The notes: generated by a model not told the origin, from the letters alone. A stretch of 64,000 nucleotides of DNA from Erysipelotrichaceae bacterium (GCA_009773735.1 WSYG01000005.1:1-64000); one strand, 5' to 3'; positions 8,858 to 19,129 are shown, numbered from the stretch's first letter. Numbers and translations: made by a program.

Positions 8858-10363
8858 CTACTGCGGGGTCAATACAGCTGCTATAGCCGCATTGACTGCG
8901 CGAATGACCGAATCTGTGGTAAAGGTTGCCCCTATGACTACATCGACACTATTGTCGACGATGATGGATAAACCATCAAACTGTTTAAGAAAAACTGGAT
9001 GAGAGGTTGCATACTGCAAACTAGCTGTATCGTGATAGGTCACAAAGGTAACAGAGACAATGGTCTTGGTCACCGTATTGATCTTGACTTCAATCACGTT
9101 TGGTTTTGGATCGGTTTCCCATTCCGCTTCATAGGCATGACCTTTGGTTTCAATCACAAAGGTCGTAATGTCTCCCGTAACCGTCGTACTAACAATGTTG
9201 ACATTGCCTGCAGTAGGTAAAGTGCTAAATAGGATTGGATCACCTAAATTAGGTATAGAATCTTCAGGCACATAAGGCTCTTTATACGAAATGGTCGTTG
9301 CGGTAAAGGAAACTGTCAACAAGGAAACTGCAAATACAGTTCCAATCGTAAACGCATATTTCTTCATGGCTTTTAATGGCCAACCATCTAATCCACGATC
9401 GATCAACGGAGTTACCATGTTCATAAATAAGATCGAACGGATAACACCTTCAGGCAAGTGGCCTTTTACACGAATCAACGTTGCTAAGAAAGCAACCCCA
9501 ATCGCAAAGATAATACGTCCAGGAATCGAAGTCGGCGAAGTAACAGGATCTGTCAACATAAAGACAGCTCCAAACATCGCTCCACCTGTTGAGATTGAGA
9601 AGATTGGATACCACCAACCCATGCCTTTGAAATACATGATGATGGTTGCGAAAGTAAAGAGTGAAGCGATAAAGACAACTGGAACTCTCCAGTCAATGAT
9701 TTTACGAACGGACAAGTAAAGTCCAACCAACATGATCAACAAGGTATTGGTTTCCCCAATAGCCCCGACATATTGACCGCTAAACAAGCCCCATAATCCA
9801 TTGAATTGATTCAGATAAGCAGTTACAGCTTCAGGTTTAGTAATGACCCAACCTAAGCTTTCCATCACTTGGTTTGGCGTTGCGCCTGTAACCACATCTG
9901 GAAACTGAGAGGCAATGAATCCACCAAAAGCCAAGACTGAGAATGCACGTCCAACACCAGCTGGATTAAAGATGTTCTGGCCAAATCCACCAAAGATCAG
10001 TTTTCCAATCAAGGTGGACACCAAAGACCCAACAATGATGACATATAAAGGCTTATTGACTCCCATCATACCGACAAATAAAAGTGCGGTAACCCAAGGG
10101 AAAGATTGAGTCAAATACTTCAAGACCGGTTTTTTAGCATAGAACTTAGCCCATAATGCTTCTGTTCCAATCGCTACTACCAAAGATGTAGCAATCATCG
10201 ATAAAGCATGAATGGCATATTCTGGACCTAGATTTGGATTCAAATAATAATAGACGACATTATAACCCAAGACCACCGCAATACACAGGGTCAATTCGGT
10301 CATGATCCACTGAGTCGATAAAGGCTGACGATAGTTCGGAGAAACTCTAAATGTAAATTTCAT
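8858..10363 (-). CDS. rnfD: Rnf subunit D with a C-terminal FMN-binding-like extension
   Basis: RnfD core (FNPAGVGRAF, DVVTGATP, MLTDPVTSPTSIPGR) plus ~150 aa C-terminal region ending DVVIGATFTTDSVIRAVNAAIAAV. Confidence 0.92.
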   Translation of the reverse strand: MKFTFRVSPNYRQPLSTQWIMTELTLCIAVVLGYNVVYYYLNPNLGPEYAIHALSMIATSLVVAIGTEALWAKFYAKKPVLKYLTQSFPWVTALLFVGMMGVNKPLYVIIVGSLVSTLIGKLIFGGFGQNIFNPAGVGRAFSVLAFGGFIASQFPDVVTGATPNQVMESLGWVITKPEAVTAYLNQFNGLWGLFSGQYVGAIGETNTLLIMLVGLYLSVRKIIDWRVPVVFIASLFTFATIIMYFKGMGWWYPIFSISTGGAMFGAVFMLTDPVTSPTSIPGRIIFAIGVAFLATLIRVKGHLPEGVIRSILFMNMVTPLIDRGLDGWPLKAMKKYAFTIGTVFAVSLLTVSFTATTISYKEPYVPEDSIPNLGDPILFSTLPTAGNVNIVSTTVTGDITTFVIETKGHAYEAEWETDPKPNVIEVKINTVTKTIVSVTFVTYHDTASLQYATSHPVFLKQFDGLSIIVDNSVDVVIGATFTTDSVIRAVNAAIAAVLTPQ

Positions 10364-10375
10364 GGTTCAGTCCTC

Positions 10376-11668
10376 CTATTTCTTTCTCAGCATCAGGGCA
10401 CGTTTAGCACGTCTTACCCCTTCAGTCACATCAATTCGAGACGGACAGATATAACTGCACATCCCACATTCGATACATTGATCCGCAGCCAACTTAACGA
10501 TCAAATCTAAATCCGCAACCGCTTCAGCATTGTTGATACGTACCGGCAATAAACCAGCTGGGCAAGTATCATTACATCTTCCGCAACGCATACAAGGTAT
10601 GGCTTCTTGTGGGGTCGTTTTAAGGATTGTGATCGCATTGGAATACGACGTGATGACGAAATTGTCTGTAGGAATGGTTTTACCCATCATTGGTCCACCT
10701 GCGATTACCAATACATCTTCAGCACTATAGCCTCCAATGGCTTCGACGATTTCTTTGACGGTCGTTCCATAAGGAACTTTGACATTGACAGGGTGTTTTA
10801 AACCATCACCTGAGAAGGTGATGATTTTTTCATCGATGGCACTTCCGTATTTAAGCGATTGAGCCAAAGCTATGGCCGTTGTCGCATTGTTGACGATGAC
10901 ACCGATTTCTGAAGGCAACTTATCATAGCGTTTATGGGTAAATTCATAGACCAAAGTTCTTTCCCAACCCATTGGGTATTTATCTGGGGTCATGAACAAT
11001 TTAATCTGTGGTTCATTGGCCAACAGGGCTTGAATTTTCGTACAGACTTCAACTTTATTCTTCTTGATTGCGATGATGGCTTCTTTGGCAGTTGAAGCTT
11101 TTAATAAAGCTTTCGTCCCATAGATCAAATCATCTAGGAATTCTTTCATCGTGCGATAATCTGCTGTAATATATGGTTCACATTCAACCGCATTAATAAT
11201 AAGGGTATGAATATTGACTGGATTTTTGTACTTTATATACGTTGGGAAACCAGCACCACCACAACCCATCAACCCAGAATTCATGATAAAATCAACGAGT
11301 TCATCGCGGGTTGCGCTTGTATAATCAATAGGACTAAAAGACTGGGCCTTTTCAAACTTCCCATCACTGACGATAACCAAATGATCACATGGCCGCATAA
11401 CGGCATGCATCATCGATTTAACAACTCCAACTGTCCCCGATACTGATGAATAAATAGGTACGACAAACGGAACACTGCGTTTTGCCAGCAAGGTTCCTAC
11501 CTTAACTTTATCCCCTTCTTTTACTAATACTTCCACAGCGGCGTTATTTCCGTTACTCAACGGGATATATACTTCGCCTTTAGGTTTGACGGTTACGATT
11601 TCGTTATGCGACGTCAACTCTTTATGACCATTGAGATGTGCATTCATTGGTCCAATCCATAGTGGCAT
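10376..11668 (-). CDS. rnfC: Rnf subunit C
   Basis: GGAGFPTYIKYK, NAVECEPYITADYR, CMRCGRCNDTCP and CIECGMCSYICPSRID. Confidence 0.95.
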   Translation of the reverse strand: MPLWIGPMNAHLNGHKELTSHNEIVTVKPKGEVYIPLSNGNNAAVEVLVKEGDKVKVGTLLAKRSVPFVVPIYSSVSGTVGVVKSMMHAVMRPCDHLVIVSDGKFEKAQSFSPIDYTSATRDELVDFIMNSGLMGCGGAGFPTYIKYKNPVNIHTLIINAVECEPYITADYRTMKEFLDDLIYGTKALLKASTAKEAIIAIKKNKVEVCTKIQALLANEPQIKLFMTPDKYPMGWERTLVYEFTHKRYDKLPSEIGVIVNNATTAIALAQSLKYGSAIDEKIITFSGDGLKHPVNVKVPYGTTVKEIVEAIGGYSAEDVLVIAGGPMMGKTIPTDNFVITSYSNAITILKTTPQEAIPCMRCGRCNDTCPAGLLPVRINNAEAVADLDLIVKLAADQCIECGMCSYICPSRIDVTEGVRRAKRALMLRKK

Positions 11669-11815
11669 ATAATCACCTTCCCTTTCTCATGCGAAAAGTT
11701 TCTCTTTTCAAATTACCTTGTTTATTATAACATAATTTAAACAAGTGAAAAGTCACACATGATAAAAATTCAGAGGTCAATTGACTTGTGGTAAAATGTC
11801 AACAAGGAGAGTTTT

Positions 11816-13036
11816 ATGAAGAAATTGATCGTACTCTTACTAGGTCTTGGATTGGCATTATCTGCCTGTACAAGCACCGATAAGTCCAAATACAGCTGTG
11901 CTTCGGTCGAAAAGTCGAAATTTTACCGCTGTGTCGTTGTTTTAACTGAAGTTGGGGCCAGTATGAATGGCAGCGAGATCTCAGTCAGCTTTACAGCTTA
12001 TGTCCCCAAGAAAAGTCAATTTGATACTTATGTGGATATTGTCAAGACGGAATACTTGAGATTAAATCACATATTTGACAAGTACAATGATGTCCAAGGC
12101 GTCAACAATGTCAAGATGGTCAACGATAAGGCAGGCATATCTCCGGTTGTCGTGGATCAAGCCCTAATTGATTTATTGGTGCTATCAAAAGAATGGACAA
12201 CCAAATCCAATGGGACCTTTGATGTTACTTTAGGTGCCGTCTTAAAAATTTGGCATACTGTACGTGAAGATGGCCAAATCCTCAATGAAGATGGGATTGG
12301 CGGTGAGATCCCAAAACTGGTTGACTTACAAGCTGCTGCTCAATATGTTGGGTGGGACTTTGTACAAATCGATGATGTGGCCAATACGGTCTATTTGACC
12401 CATGCGAAAGCTTCGATCGATCTCGGGGGCATTTCAAAAGGCTATACAACCGATTTGGTTGCGGAAAAACTAAAAGCTGCTGGGTTGACCAGTGGTTTAC
12501 TTTCCTTTGGCGGAAGCAGTTCTATCATCATTGGAAACAAACCCAATAATGTAAACTGGAATGTTGGGATCAGAGCACCCATCAGAGGCAATCCCTACAT
12601 TGAACTCGATTATGTCTACTTCAAAGATGCCTTTGCCCTTTCAAGTTCAGGAGATGATCAAAACTACTACCAAGGCGTTGATTTTAAGTATTATCATCAC
12701 TTGATTGATCCTTCGACTTTATTTCCAGTCGACAATGGATGTCATTCTATCACTGTCTTTAGTACAGAAAGTGCAGCAGTTGCGGAAGCTTTGTCGAAAG
12801 CCTTATACATCATGCCTTTCAAAGAAGCTTATGCATATCTTACTCAATATAATATCGATCATCCAAATCAAAAACTATATGCGATATGGATCTTTGATTA
12901 TCAACAAGTTCCTGCAGGATACGATAAAGTAGACTTTACTCAAGGCTCTGTCAGTGGTTCAACCACAAAGAAAGATGCCCCTTATACTTTAGTTTATAGT
13001 TCAAACTTAAAAGGAAAGACACTTAGTTTTGAATAA
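11816..13036 (+). CDS. apbE: ApbE-family FAD:protein FMN transferase lipoprotein
   Basis: Lipobox LGLALSAC, SIDLGGISKGYTTD, HHLIDPST; divergent from rnfC. Confidence 0.9.
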   Translation: MKKLIVLLLGLGLALSACTSTDKSKYSCASVEKSKFYRCVVVLTEVGASMNGSEISVSFTAYVPKKSQFDTYVDIVKTEYLRLNHIFDKYNDVQGVNNVKMVNDKAGISPVVVDQALIDLLVLSKEWTTKSNGTFDVTLGAVLKIWHTVREDGQILNEDGIGGEIPKLVDLQAAAQYVGWDFVQIDDVANTVYLTHAKASIDLGGISKGYTTDLVAEKLKAAGLTSGLLSFGGSSSIIIGNKPNNVNWNVGIRAPIRGNPYIELDYVYFKDAFALSSSGDDQNYYQGVDFKYYHHLIDPSTLFPVDNGCHSITVFSTESAAVAEALSKALYIMPFKEAYAYLTQYNIDHPNQKLYAIWIFDYQQVPAGYDKVDFTQGSVSGSTTKKDAPYTLVYSSNLKGKTLSFE

Positions 13037-13043
13037 TCTTCCT

Positions 13044-13063
13044 AAAGGACTGAAAAGTCCTTT
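13044..13063. terminator. Bidirectional terminator between apbE and the histidine kinase gene
   Basis: AAAGGAC-tgaaaa-GTCCTTT hairpin. Confidence 0.7.
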
Positions 13064-14454
13064 TATTGTAGAGGTAAGCTGATTGTAAACTGTGCTCCGC
13101 CATTATTTTCAGCTCTGATCGTTCCATTCATAAGTTCGATCGATGTTTTCGCGATGGCTAAACCTAAACCAAAATTACCTTTCTTGCCTTTATAGAATCG
13201 TTTAAAGACATGCGGTAAATCCTTAAGTGCGATACCATCTCCGTCATCAAGAATCTGTATGACAGCGTTATTTTGCTGTGATGTCAAAGTGATTATGACC
13301 TGTGTCTTTGCATATTTTATGGCATTGGTTAAGACATTGTATACAGCACTAAACAATAAATCTTCATTGACTATGACCAATAAAGGTTCTTTTTCTATTT
13401 TTAAAGTGATTTCTTTCTCTTGCAATAAGGCATATCCGTTGGCACGTTGAATCAAATCTTTTAATACATCGCACAAATTAAGTCTTTCATTAACTGGTGT
13501 ATAATTTCCAGATTCGAGCCTTGATAAAGTTATCAATTCTTCAACAAGATCATTTAGTCTTTTCGATTCTTGAGCTATCAAATCAGCTGTTTCTTTGGTT
13601 TGAGAAAAAATACCTTTTGATAAACCTTCAGCATATCCCTGAATCGACATCAACGGAGTTCTTAGCTCATGAGATGCGTTCTGTAAGAAATCACGTTGAA
13701 CTTCTTCACTGGTTTTGAGTTTCTGCGACATCGTATTCATCCCTTGAATTAAATCGTGGACCTCAACACAATCACTATCATCCTTTAAAAGGACATAGTC
13801 GCCTTGTGCAACTTTATGCGTGCTAGCAGCAACACTTACCAGTGGGGCTGAAATCTTTTTCGATAAATACAACGTGATCCAAATCGCCAAACCTGTTGAA
13901 ACAATCAGTACAATCACTAAAACCAAATTCATAAATCGGATAAAGGCATCCGACGAGGATGCTGAAGCAATAAAGAAAACTTTATAGTCGCGCACAGTTC
14001 CTTGAACATCCTCATAAATATACATATAACTTTTTCCGTTACTGATGAATCGGATGAGTGACTTCTCAGTATTGGCTCGTAGCTTAGCTTTATTGATTAA
14101 GGTATCGCTAAGAAAAGTGTCTTCGTAACTCTGAGGAAAGATAATCTTTCCTTTCTCATTGATGATGACCATTTCAGTATTCATTGAATATTTTGAAACC
14201 TGCAAAGCTGAACGAATCAGGATCAATCGTTTAAGATTTTCATCACTGATTCCGTCTTCAGATTCAATCAGATCTTTTTTTAATAAAGTATCTGTTAAGT
14301 CTTTGATGTTTTCAACGACATTTTTCAATTCATTCGCAGTTGCTCGATTGACATAATATCGAGCCGATAGATTAAAAACCAACATGATCAATATCGGGAC
14401 GATGATAAATAAAGCAATGATTGGACCCGACATTTTCCTACTGAGGGTCTTCAT
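13063..14454 (-). CDS. Sensor histidine kinase
   Basis: Two TM, HAMP-like region, NASHELRTPLMSIQGYAEGL, DDGDGI, GLGLAIAK. Start MKTLSRKM inferred. Confidence 0.93.
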   Translation of the reverse strand: MKTLSRKMSGPIIALFIIVPILIMLVFNLSARYYVNRATANELKNVVENIKDLTDTLLKKDLIESEDGISDENLKRLILIRSALQVSKYSMNTEMVIINEKGKIIFPQSYEDTFLSDTLINKAKLRANTEKSLIRFISNGKSYMYIYEDVQGTVRDYKVFFIASASSSDAFIRFMNLVLVIVLIVSTGLAIWITLYLSKKISAPLVSVAASTHKVAQGDYVLLKDDSDCVEVHDLIQGMNTMSQKLKTSEEVQRDFLQNASHELRTPLMSIQGYAEGLSKGIFSQTKETADLIAQESKRLNDLVEELITLSRLESGNYTPVNERLNLCDVLKDLIQRANGYALLQEKEITLKIEKEPLLVIVNEDLLFSAVYNVLTNAIKYAKTQVIITLTSQQNNAVIQILDDGDGIALKDLPHVFKRFYKGKKGNFGLGLAIAKTSIELMNGTIRAENNGGAQFTISLPLQ

Positions 14455-15139
14455 GGATGGACCTCTTATTGAGTTTAAAACCAAAGCCCCATACAGATTC
14501 GATCAGGACCTCACTGGTACTCAATTTTTTTCTTAGTCGTTTCATAAGATCGTCAGTGGCTCGCGTATCTGCTTCAAAATCAAAGTTCCAGACATTCTTT
14601 AGCAGTTCAGATCGAGAAACTGCTTTGTCGGAATGTTGAAGTAAATAGGACAACAAGGCAAATTCTGTTGGAGTTAACTCTAGAGTCTGGTTTTTGATCG
14701 TAGCTGATCGTTGAGCAATGTTCATTGTAAGATCACCATAGGTCAAAAGTTCTTTACAAAGCGGTTTTTGATCCAGATGAATACGCCTAAAAAGCGCTTT
14801 GACTCGAGCCACCAATTCCACTGGTGAAAATGGCTTAACAAGATAGTCATCGCTTCCCATGGTGATACCGGTGATGCGATCCAATTCAGAATCACGAGCC
14901 GATACAATAATGATGGGCACGTTGTGTCGTTCGCGCAGTTTCATGCAGATGGTCAAACCATCTGAGCCACTCATCATCAAATCCAATATGACCATGTCGC
15001 ACGGTTGCTTCATAAAGGCTTCTAAAAGAAGATCCCCGTTTTCAAAATCAAAAACTTCATACCCTTCATTCTTTAAGAATGAACTTATGATAAAGCGGAT
15101 ATTTGCTTCATCGTCTGCGATATAGATGCGTTGTTTCAT
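14438..15139 (-). CDS. OmpR-family response regulator
   Basis: IYIADDEANIR, VILDLMM, KPFSPVELVARV and winged-helix C-terminus. Start MKQRIYI inferred. Confidence 0.93.
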   Translation of the reverse strand: MKQRIYIADDEANIRFIISSFLKNEGYEVFDFENGDLLLEAFMKQPCDMVILDLMMSGSDGLTICMKLRERHNVPIIIVSARDSELDRITGITMGSDDYLVKPFSPVELVARVKALFRRIHLDQKPLCKELLTYGDLTMNIAQRSATIKNQTLELTPTEFALLSYLLQHSDKAVSRSELLKNVWNFDFEADTRATDDLMKRLRKKLSTSEVLIESVWGFGFKLNKRSIHEDPQ

Positions 15140-15271
15140 ACATGTGATTCCCTTTACCAATATAAAAACACAAACAAGAGGAAAAAGAAAGAACTGCCAC
15201 TATTTTGCCCTAATCTAACCGATGATTTTATCCGAATCTTGTTTTACAATGGTTTCATAAGGAGAGAACAG

Positions 15272-15466
15272 ATGAAAAGAAAGCTTACTGTGATTGGCTT
15301 AACGATATTACTTCTATCAGGTTGTGGCGTATTAAGAAAGAAAGAACCAAAGCCAGATCAGGCTCAAACGGTTATGCTGAATGATTTATCAACAATGATT
15401 CAAGATTTAGGCAGTTTTCAGACAACACAAGATGACATCGAAGACGATGCATTACTGGACAACTAA
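15272..15466 (+). CDS. Small lipoprotein (64 aa)
   Basis: SD aaggaga; MKRKLTVIGLTILLLSGCGVL lipobox. Confidence 0.7.
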   Translation: MKRKLTVIGLTILLLSGCGVLRKKEPKPDQAQTVMLNDLSTMIQDLGSFQTTQDDIEDDALLDN

Positions 15467-15475
15467 GGAGAAACC

Positions 15476-15958
15476 ATGAAAAAAACAACGATTACTCTCA
15501 TCGCCATCAGTATCTTCATATTGATAGGGACACTAGGTGTATCTGCCACCAGCGGATTGACCTCGATTAAAAGTCGGGCAGAAGCTCGCGAAAAGGCAGT
15601 TGAACTTAGAGTCAACAAACTTGAGAACAGATTGATCTGGGCCGAAAATGTTGAACTCAGAACTGAAATCAAACTCAAACTCATCGACATCAAGAAGAAT
15701 GAGATTGTGATTGAAGAAAGCATCAAGACACAACTGACCGAGTTGACCGCTACTTTAAAAACCAAATATGCTGCCCTTAAAGAAACAAAAGGAGACATCA
15801 AAACTTTAACCGATGGTGTCAAAGCCTTGATTGAAGCTAAAGACTGGGTTGCATTAGAAGCAGTTTATGAAAGAATTCGTGCGATTCAACATGAGCGAAA
15901 CACCTTATTAACAGACATCAACGAACTACTAACACAAGTAAAAGACTTGCTTCCCTAA
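15476..15958 (+). CDS. Secreted helical/coiled-coil protein
   Basis: Signal peptide followed by a charged, helix-rich mature region with no TM. Confidence 0.75.
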   Translation: MKKTTITLIAISIFILIGTLGVSATSGLTSIKSRAEAREKAVELRVNKLENRLIWAENVELRTEIKLKLIDIKKNEIVIEESIKTQLTELTATLKTKYAALKETKGDIKTLTDGVKALIEAKDWVALEAVYERIRAIQHERNTLLTDINELLTQVKDLLP

Positions 15959-15987
15959 ACGAAAGGACCTCACGGTCCTTTTTATGT

Positions 15988-17262
15988 TTATTGTTTACCC
16001 AACAACTTAAACATATTCTTCTTATAGACTTCTACCCCTGGCTGATTAAACGGATTGACATTAAGCAGATAAACGCTCATCCCACATGCGATAAAGAACC
16101 ATTGTGCCATATATCCAAAGGATCTGGCTGAGAAATCTTCAACCGTAAGGATCATATTAGGAATCTTTGCTTCATCATGATGGGCGATCAAAGTCCCTTT
16201 CATGGCGGCATTATTGACATCGCTTAATTTCTTGCCAGCCAAATAATTCATGCCATCTAAATTATCTTTATCTTCTGGAAAAGTCATATCCAACAAAGGT
16301 TTATTGATCATCAATAAAGTTTCAAACAAGACTTTCTTACCTTCTTGAACAAATTGACCCATAGAATGCAAATCCGTTGAGAAGTTGACAGATGCGGGGA
16401 ATAGACCCTTGTCTTCTTTACCTTCAGATTCTCCAAAGAGTTGTTTCCACCATTCAGCAAACATCGTCAATTGACTTTCATAGGAAACAAGAAGTTCTAT
16501 ACTTTTGCCTTCCTTTTCAAGTAAACGTCTCATGACGGCATATTGATATGCTGTGTTGACTTCTAAATCATCATCTTGACAGTCTGTAGCAGCTTTTTTG
16601 GCACCTTCCATCATTTCATCGATGTCGATTCCAGCAGCTGCAATCGGCAACAGTCCAACAGAAGTTAACACTGAATAACGACCTCCAATATCATCAGGAA
16701 TGCTTAATGTTGCATACCCTTCTTTATCCGCAAAGGATTTTAACGTTCCTTTATGTTTATCTGTTGTCGCGATGATGCGTTTTTTCGCTTCATCTTTTCC
16801 ATATTTTTGTTCTAAGAATTGTTTCAATAACCTAAAAGCCATGGCAGTTTCAGTGGTCGTTCCGCTTTTTGAGATGACATTGACATATACACTCTTGTCT
16901 TTGATTCGATCTATTGCTTGAACGATATAGGTCGAAGACAATGTGTTTCCTAAATACACTAGTTCAAGTTTTCTGTTTGGATATAGTCCTTGGATCATCT
17001 CTATCGCAGCACGAGATCCTAAGTATGAACCCCCGATACCACAAACAACCAAAACTTCCGCATTTTCTCGAATGGTTTTAGCCAATGATTTTACTTTTTC
17101 GAATTCATCTTTGTCATAATCAAATGGCCAAGTATTCCAACCCAGAAAGTCAGATCCTATGCCTGTTTTCGACTGAATTTTTTGGTGGATCCGTGTGACT
17201 AAGGCTTGGTAGCCGCTCAGATCGGGGTGGCCTACTTGGGTTAAATCGAGTTTAATGCTCAT
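15988..17262 (-). CDS. pgi: Glucose-6-phosphate isomerase
   Basis: VCGIGGSYLGSRAAIE, ISKSGTTTETA, GGRYSVLT, QWFFIACG. Start MSIKLDL inferred. Confidence 0.95.
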   Translation of the reverse strand: MSIKLDLTQVGHPDLSGYQALVTRIHQKIQSKTGIGSDFLGWNTWPFDYDKDEFEKVKSLAKTIRENAEVLVVCGIGGSYLGSRAAIEMIQGLYPNRKLELVYLGNTLSSTYIVQAIDRIKDKSVYVNVISKSGTTTETAMAFRLLKQFLEQKYGKDEAKKRIIATTDKHKGTLKSFADKEGYATLSIPDDIGGRYSVLTSVGLLPIAAAGIDIDEMMEGAKKAATDCQDDDLEVNTAYQYAVMRRLLEKEGKSIELLVSYESQLTMFAEWWKQLFGESEGKEDKGLFPASVNFSTDLHSMGQFVQEGKKVLFETLLMINKPLLDMTFPEDKDNLDGMNYLAGKKLSDVNNAAMKGTLIAHHDEAKIPNMILTVEDFSARSFGYMAQWFFIACGMSVYLLNVNPFNQPGVEVYKKNMFKLLGKQ

Positions 17263-17614
17263 GGTTTCTCCTTTTTGCTGTAATAATCCATTGAGGCAAG
17301 GCTGCTGCCAGGGTTGAAAATCCAATGGTATCGCCTTGTTTTTCACGGCTTGGTTTGGGTCTGGATTTACGTGGGGTATCATGAATGGCTTTATAGGAAA
17401 GTCTCAATTGATGCGTTTTATCATCGATATCGAGCACTTTCACTTTGACAATGTCTTTTACCTTGACGAAAAGACTGATGTCTTTAACATAACCATCAGA
17501 TAGTTCCGAAATGTGGATGAGACCTGTCGTATCCGAATCCAGTTGCACAAAAGCCCCGTATGCCTGAAGTCCGGTTACCACACCTTCTACGATTTGTCCT
17601 ACACTGTATTTCAT
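17252..17614 (-). CDS. S1-domain RNA-binding protein (GSP13/CvfD-like)
   Basis: GQIVEGVVTGLQAYGAFVQLDSDTTGLIHISELS; overlaps pgi start. Confidence 0.85.
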   Translation of the reverse strand: MKYSVGQIVEGVVTGLQAYGAFVQLDSDTTGLIHISELSDGYVKDISLFVKVKDIVKVKVLDIDDKTHQLRLSYKAIHDTPRKSRPKPSREKQGDTIGFSTLAAALPQWIITAKRRNHEH

Positions 17615-17685
17615 AACACTTTTACCATAGTCATTATATCACACAGGCTTATTGCTTGTGATATAATGACAGGCGAGGAAAGACA

Positions 17686-18141
17686 ATGCTAGGAAATATG
17701 TATCCGTTTTGGGCAGCCATTACCGCCAACATCTTGACTCAGGTATTAAAACCCTTAGTCGTCTATAAAAATACCAAAGTATGGGACCCTAAACTTTTGA
17801 TTGAAAGCGGAGGTTTTCCGTCTTCTCACACAAGTACGGTCGTTGCTTTGGCATTAGCTGTTGGTCTACAAGAACGTTTTTCGTCCACCAATTTTGCGGT
17901 TGCCGCTTTGTTTGCGTTAATCGTTATGTATGATGCGGCGAATGTGCGTTACTATGCCGGACAAAATATCCAGATCACCCAACAGTTGATCCGTGATATT
18001 CAAATCTTAACTGATGCGAAACTGGATGATCCAATCTATATGACCCGAGTCAAAGAAGTTTTGGGTCACAAATGGTTTGAAGTCATCGGTGGTATCGGAG
18101 TAGGATTATTGGTTGCTTCACTGATGTATTTCCTAAGATAA
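17686..18141 (+). CDS. Divergent PAP2 family protein (DUF212, YuiD-like)
   Basis: SGGFPSSHTSTVVALA, YDAANVRYYAGQNI. Confidence 0.9.
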   Translation: MLGNMYPFWAAITANILTQVLKPLVVYKNTKVWDPKLLIESGGFPSSHTSTVVALALAVGLQERFSSTNFAVAALFALIVMYDAANVRYYAGQNIQITQQLIRDIQILTDAKLDDPIYMTRVKEVLGHKWFEVIGGIGVGLLVASLMYFLR

Positions 18142-18145
18142 AACC

Positions 18146-18376
18146 ATGAACATAGAAACACAAGTCAAAGAAGTTATCGAGAAAATCAGACCGTACCTAC
18201 AAAGAGACGGCGGAGATGTGGCCTTTGATCACATGGATGAAGAAGGCAAAGTTTTCGTTCGGGTCTTTGGAGCCTGTGTCGGTTGCGGTGCCATCGATTA
18301 CACGATCAAAGAAGGTGTAGAAGCCTTATTGATCGATGAAGTCCCAGGTGTCACAGAAGTCATCGTAATGGATTAA
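18146..18376 (+). CDS. NifU C-terminal-domain Fe-S scaffold-like protein
   Basis: IRPYLQRDGGDVAF and GACVGCGAIDYTIKEGVE. Confidence 0.92.
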   Translation: MNIETQVKEVIEKIRPYLQRDGGDVAFDHMDEEGKVFVRVFGACVGCGAIDYTIKEGVEALLIDEVPGVTEVIVMD

Positions 18377-18403
18377 AAAGCAGATACATAAGTTTCTGCT
18401 TTT

Positions 18404-19129
18404 TTATTGTTCACCACCTGAGATTATGATATTTTGGCCATTGACGAAACTTGTCTCATCACTCAGTAAGAAACAAATCATGGGAATGATGTCTTCAATT
18501 CTCGCATTACGTTTCATCGGATTACTTTCTGCACTCATTTCAATCGATATCGGGGGGATCTTTTGAAGAAACTGCGTTTCAACCAGCGAAGGTGAAACCG
18601 CATTAATGCTGATTTGATGCGATGAATACTCAGACGCCAATGCTTTTACTAAGCCCAATAAAGCATATTTAGAAGTCACATAGTCACTCATAAATGATGG
18701 AGATTGACCGGAAGTGACTGAACTTAACACAAAAACCATTTTACCCTTCTTTGCTTTAACCATAGCTGGTAAAACTGCCTTTGAAACCTCAAAAGCTGAT
18801 TTGACACTGACTTTCCATAGTTTATCGAAACTAGTCCATTCCATCTTCTTGAATGCCATTAAATCAAGGGCAATCGAAGGTAAATGAACCACATGGGTAA
18901 TATCTGTATGTTGAGTTAATTCTTTGATAAAAGATGCACTACTTAGATCATCTGAAAAATCAGCTTGAATCAAAGTCATAGGTGTCTTAATCCTTGTTTG
19001 CAAATCCAACAATGCTTCATTGTGGCGATGATAATGACAGATCAACGCATCATACTGACCATCTAACTTCATGATCAAAGCCCTTCCCATATCTGAAGAA
19101 GCTCCTAAGATTAGACATTTTCGGCTCAT
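18404..19129 (-). CDS. SDR-family oxidoreductase
   Basis: GASSDMGRAL, YVTSKYALLGLVKALASE. Confidence 0.9.
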   Translation of the reverse strand: MSRKCLILGASSDMGRALIMKLDGQYDALICHYHRHNEALLDLQTRIKTPMTLIQADFSDDLSSASFIKELTQHTDITHVVHLPSIALDLMAFKKMEWTSFDKLWKVSVKSAFEVSKAVLPAMVKAKKGKMVFVLSSVTSGQSPSFMSDYVTSKYALLGLVKALASEYSSHQISINAVSPSLVETQFLQKIPPISIEMSAESNPMKRNARIEDIIPMICFLLSDETSFVNGQNIIISGGEQ

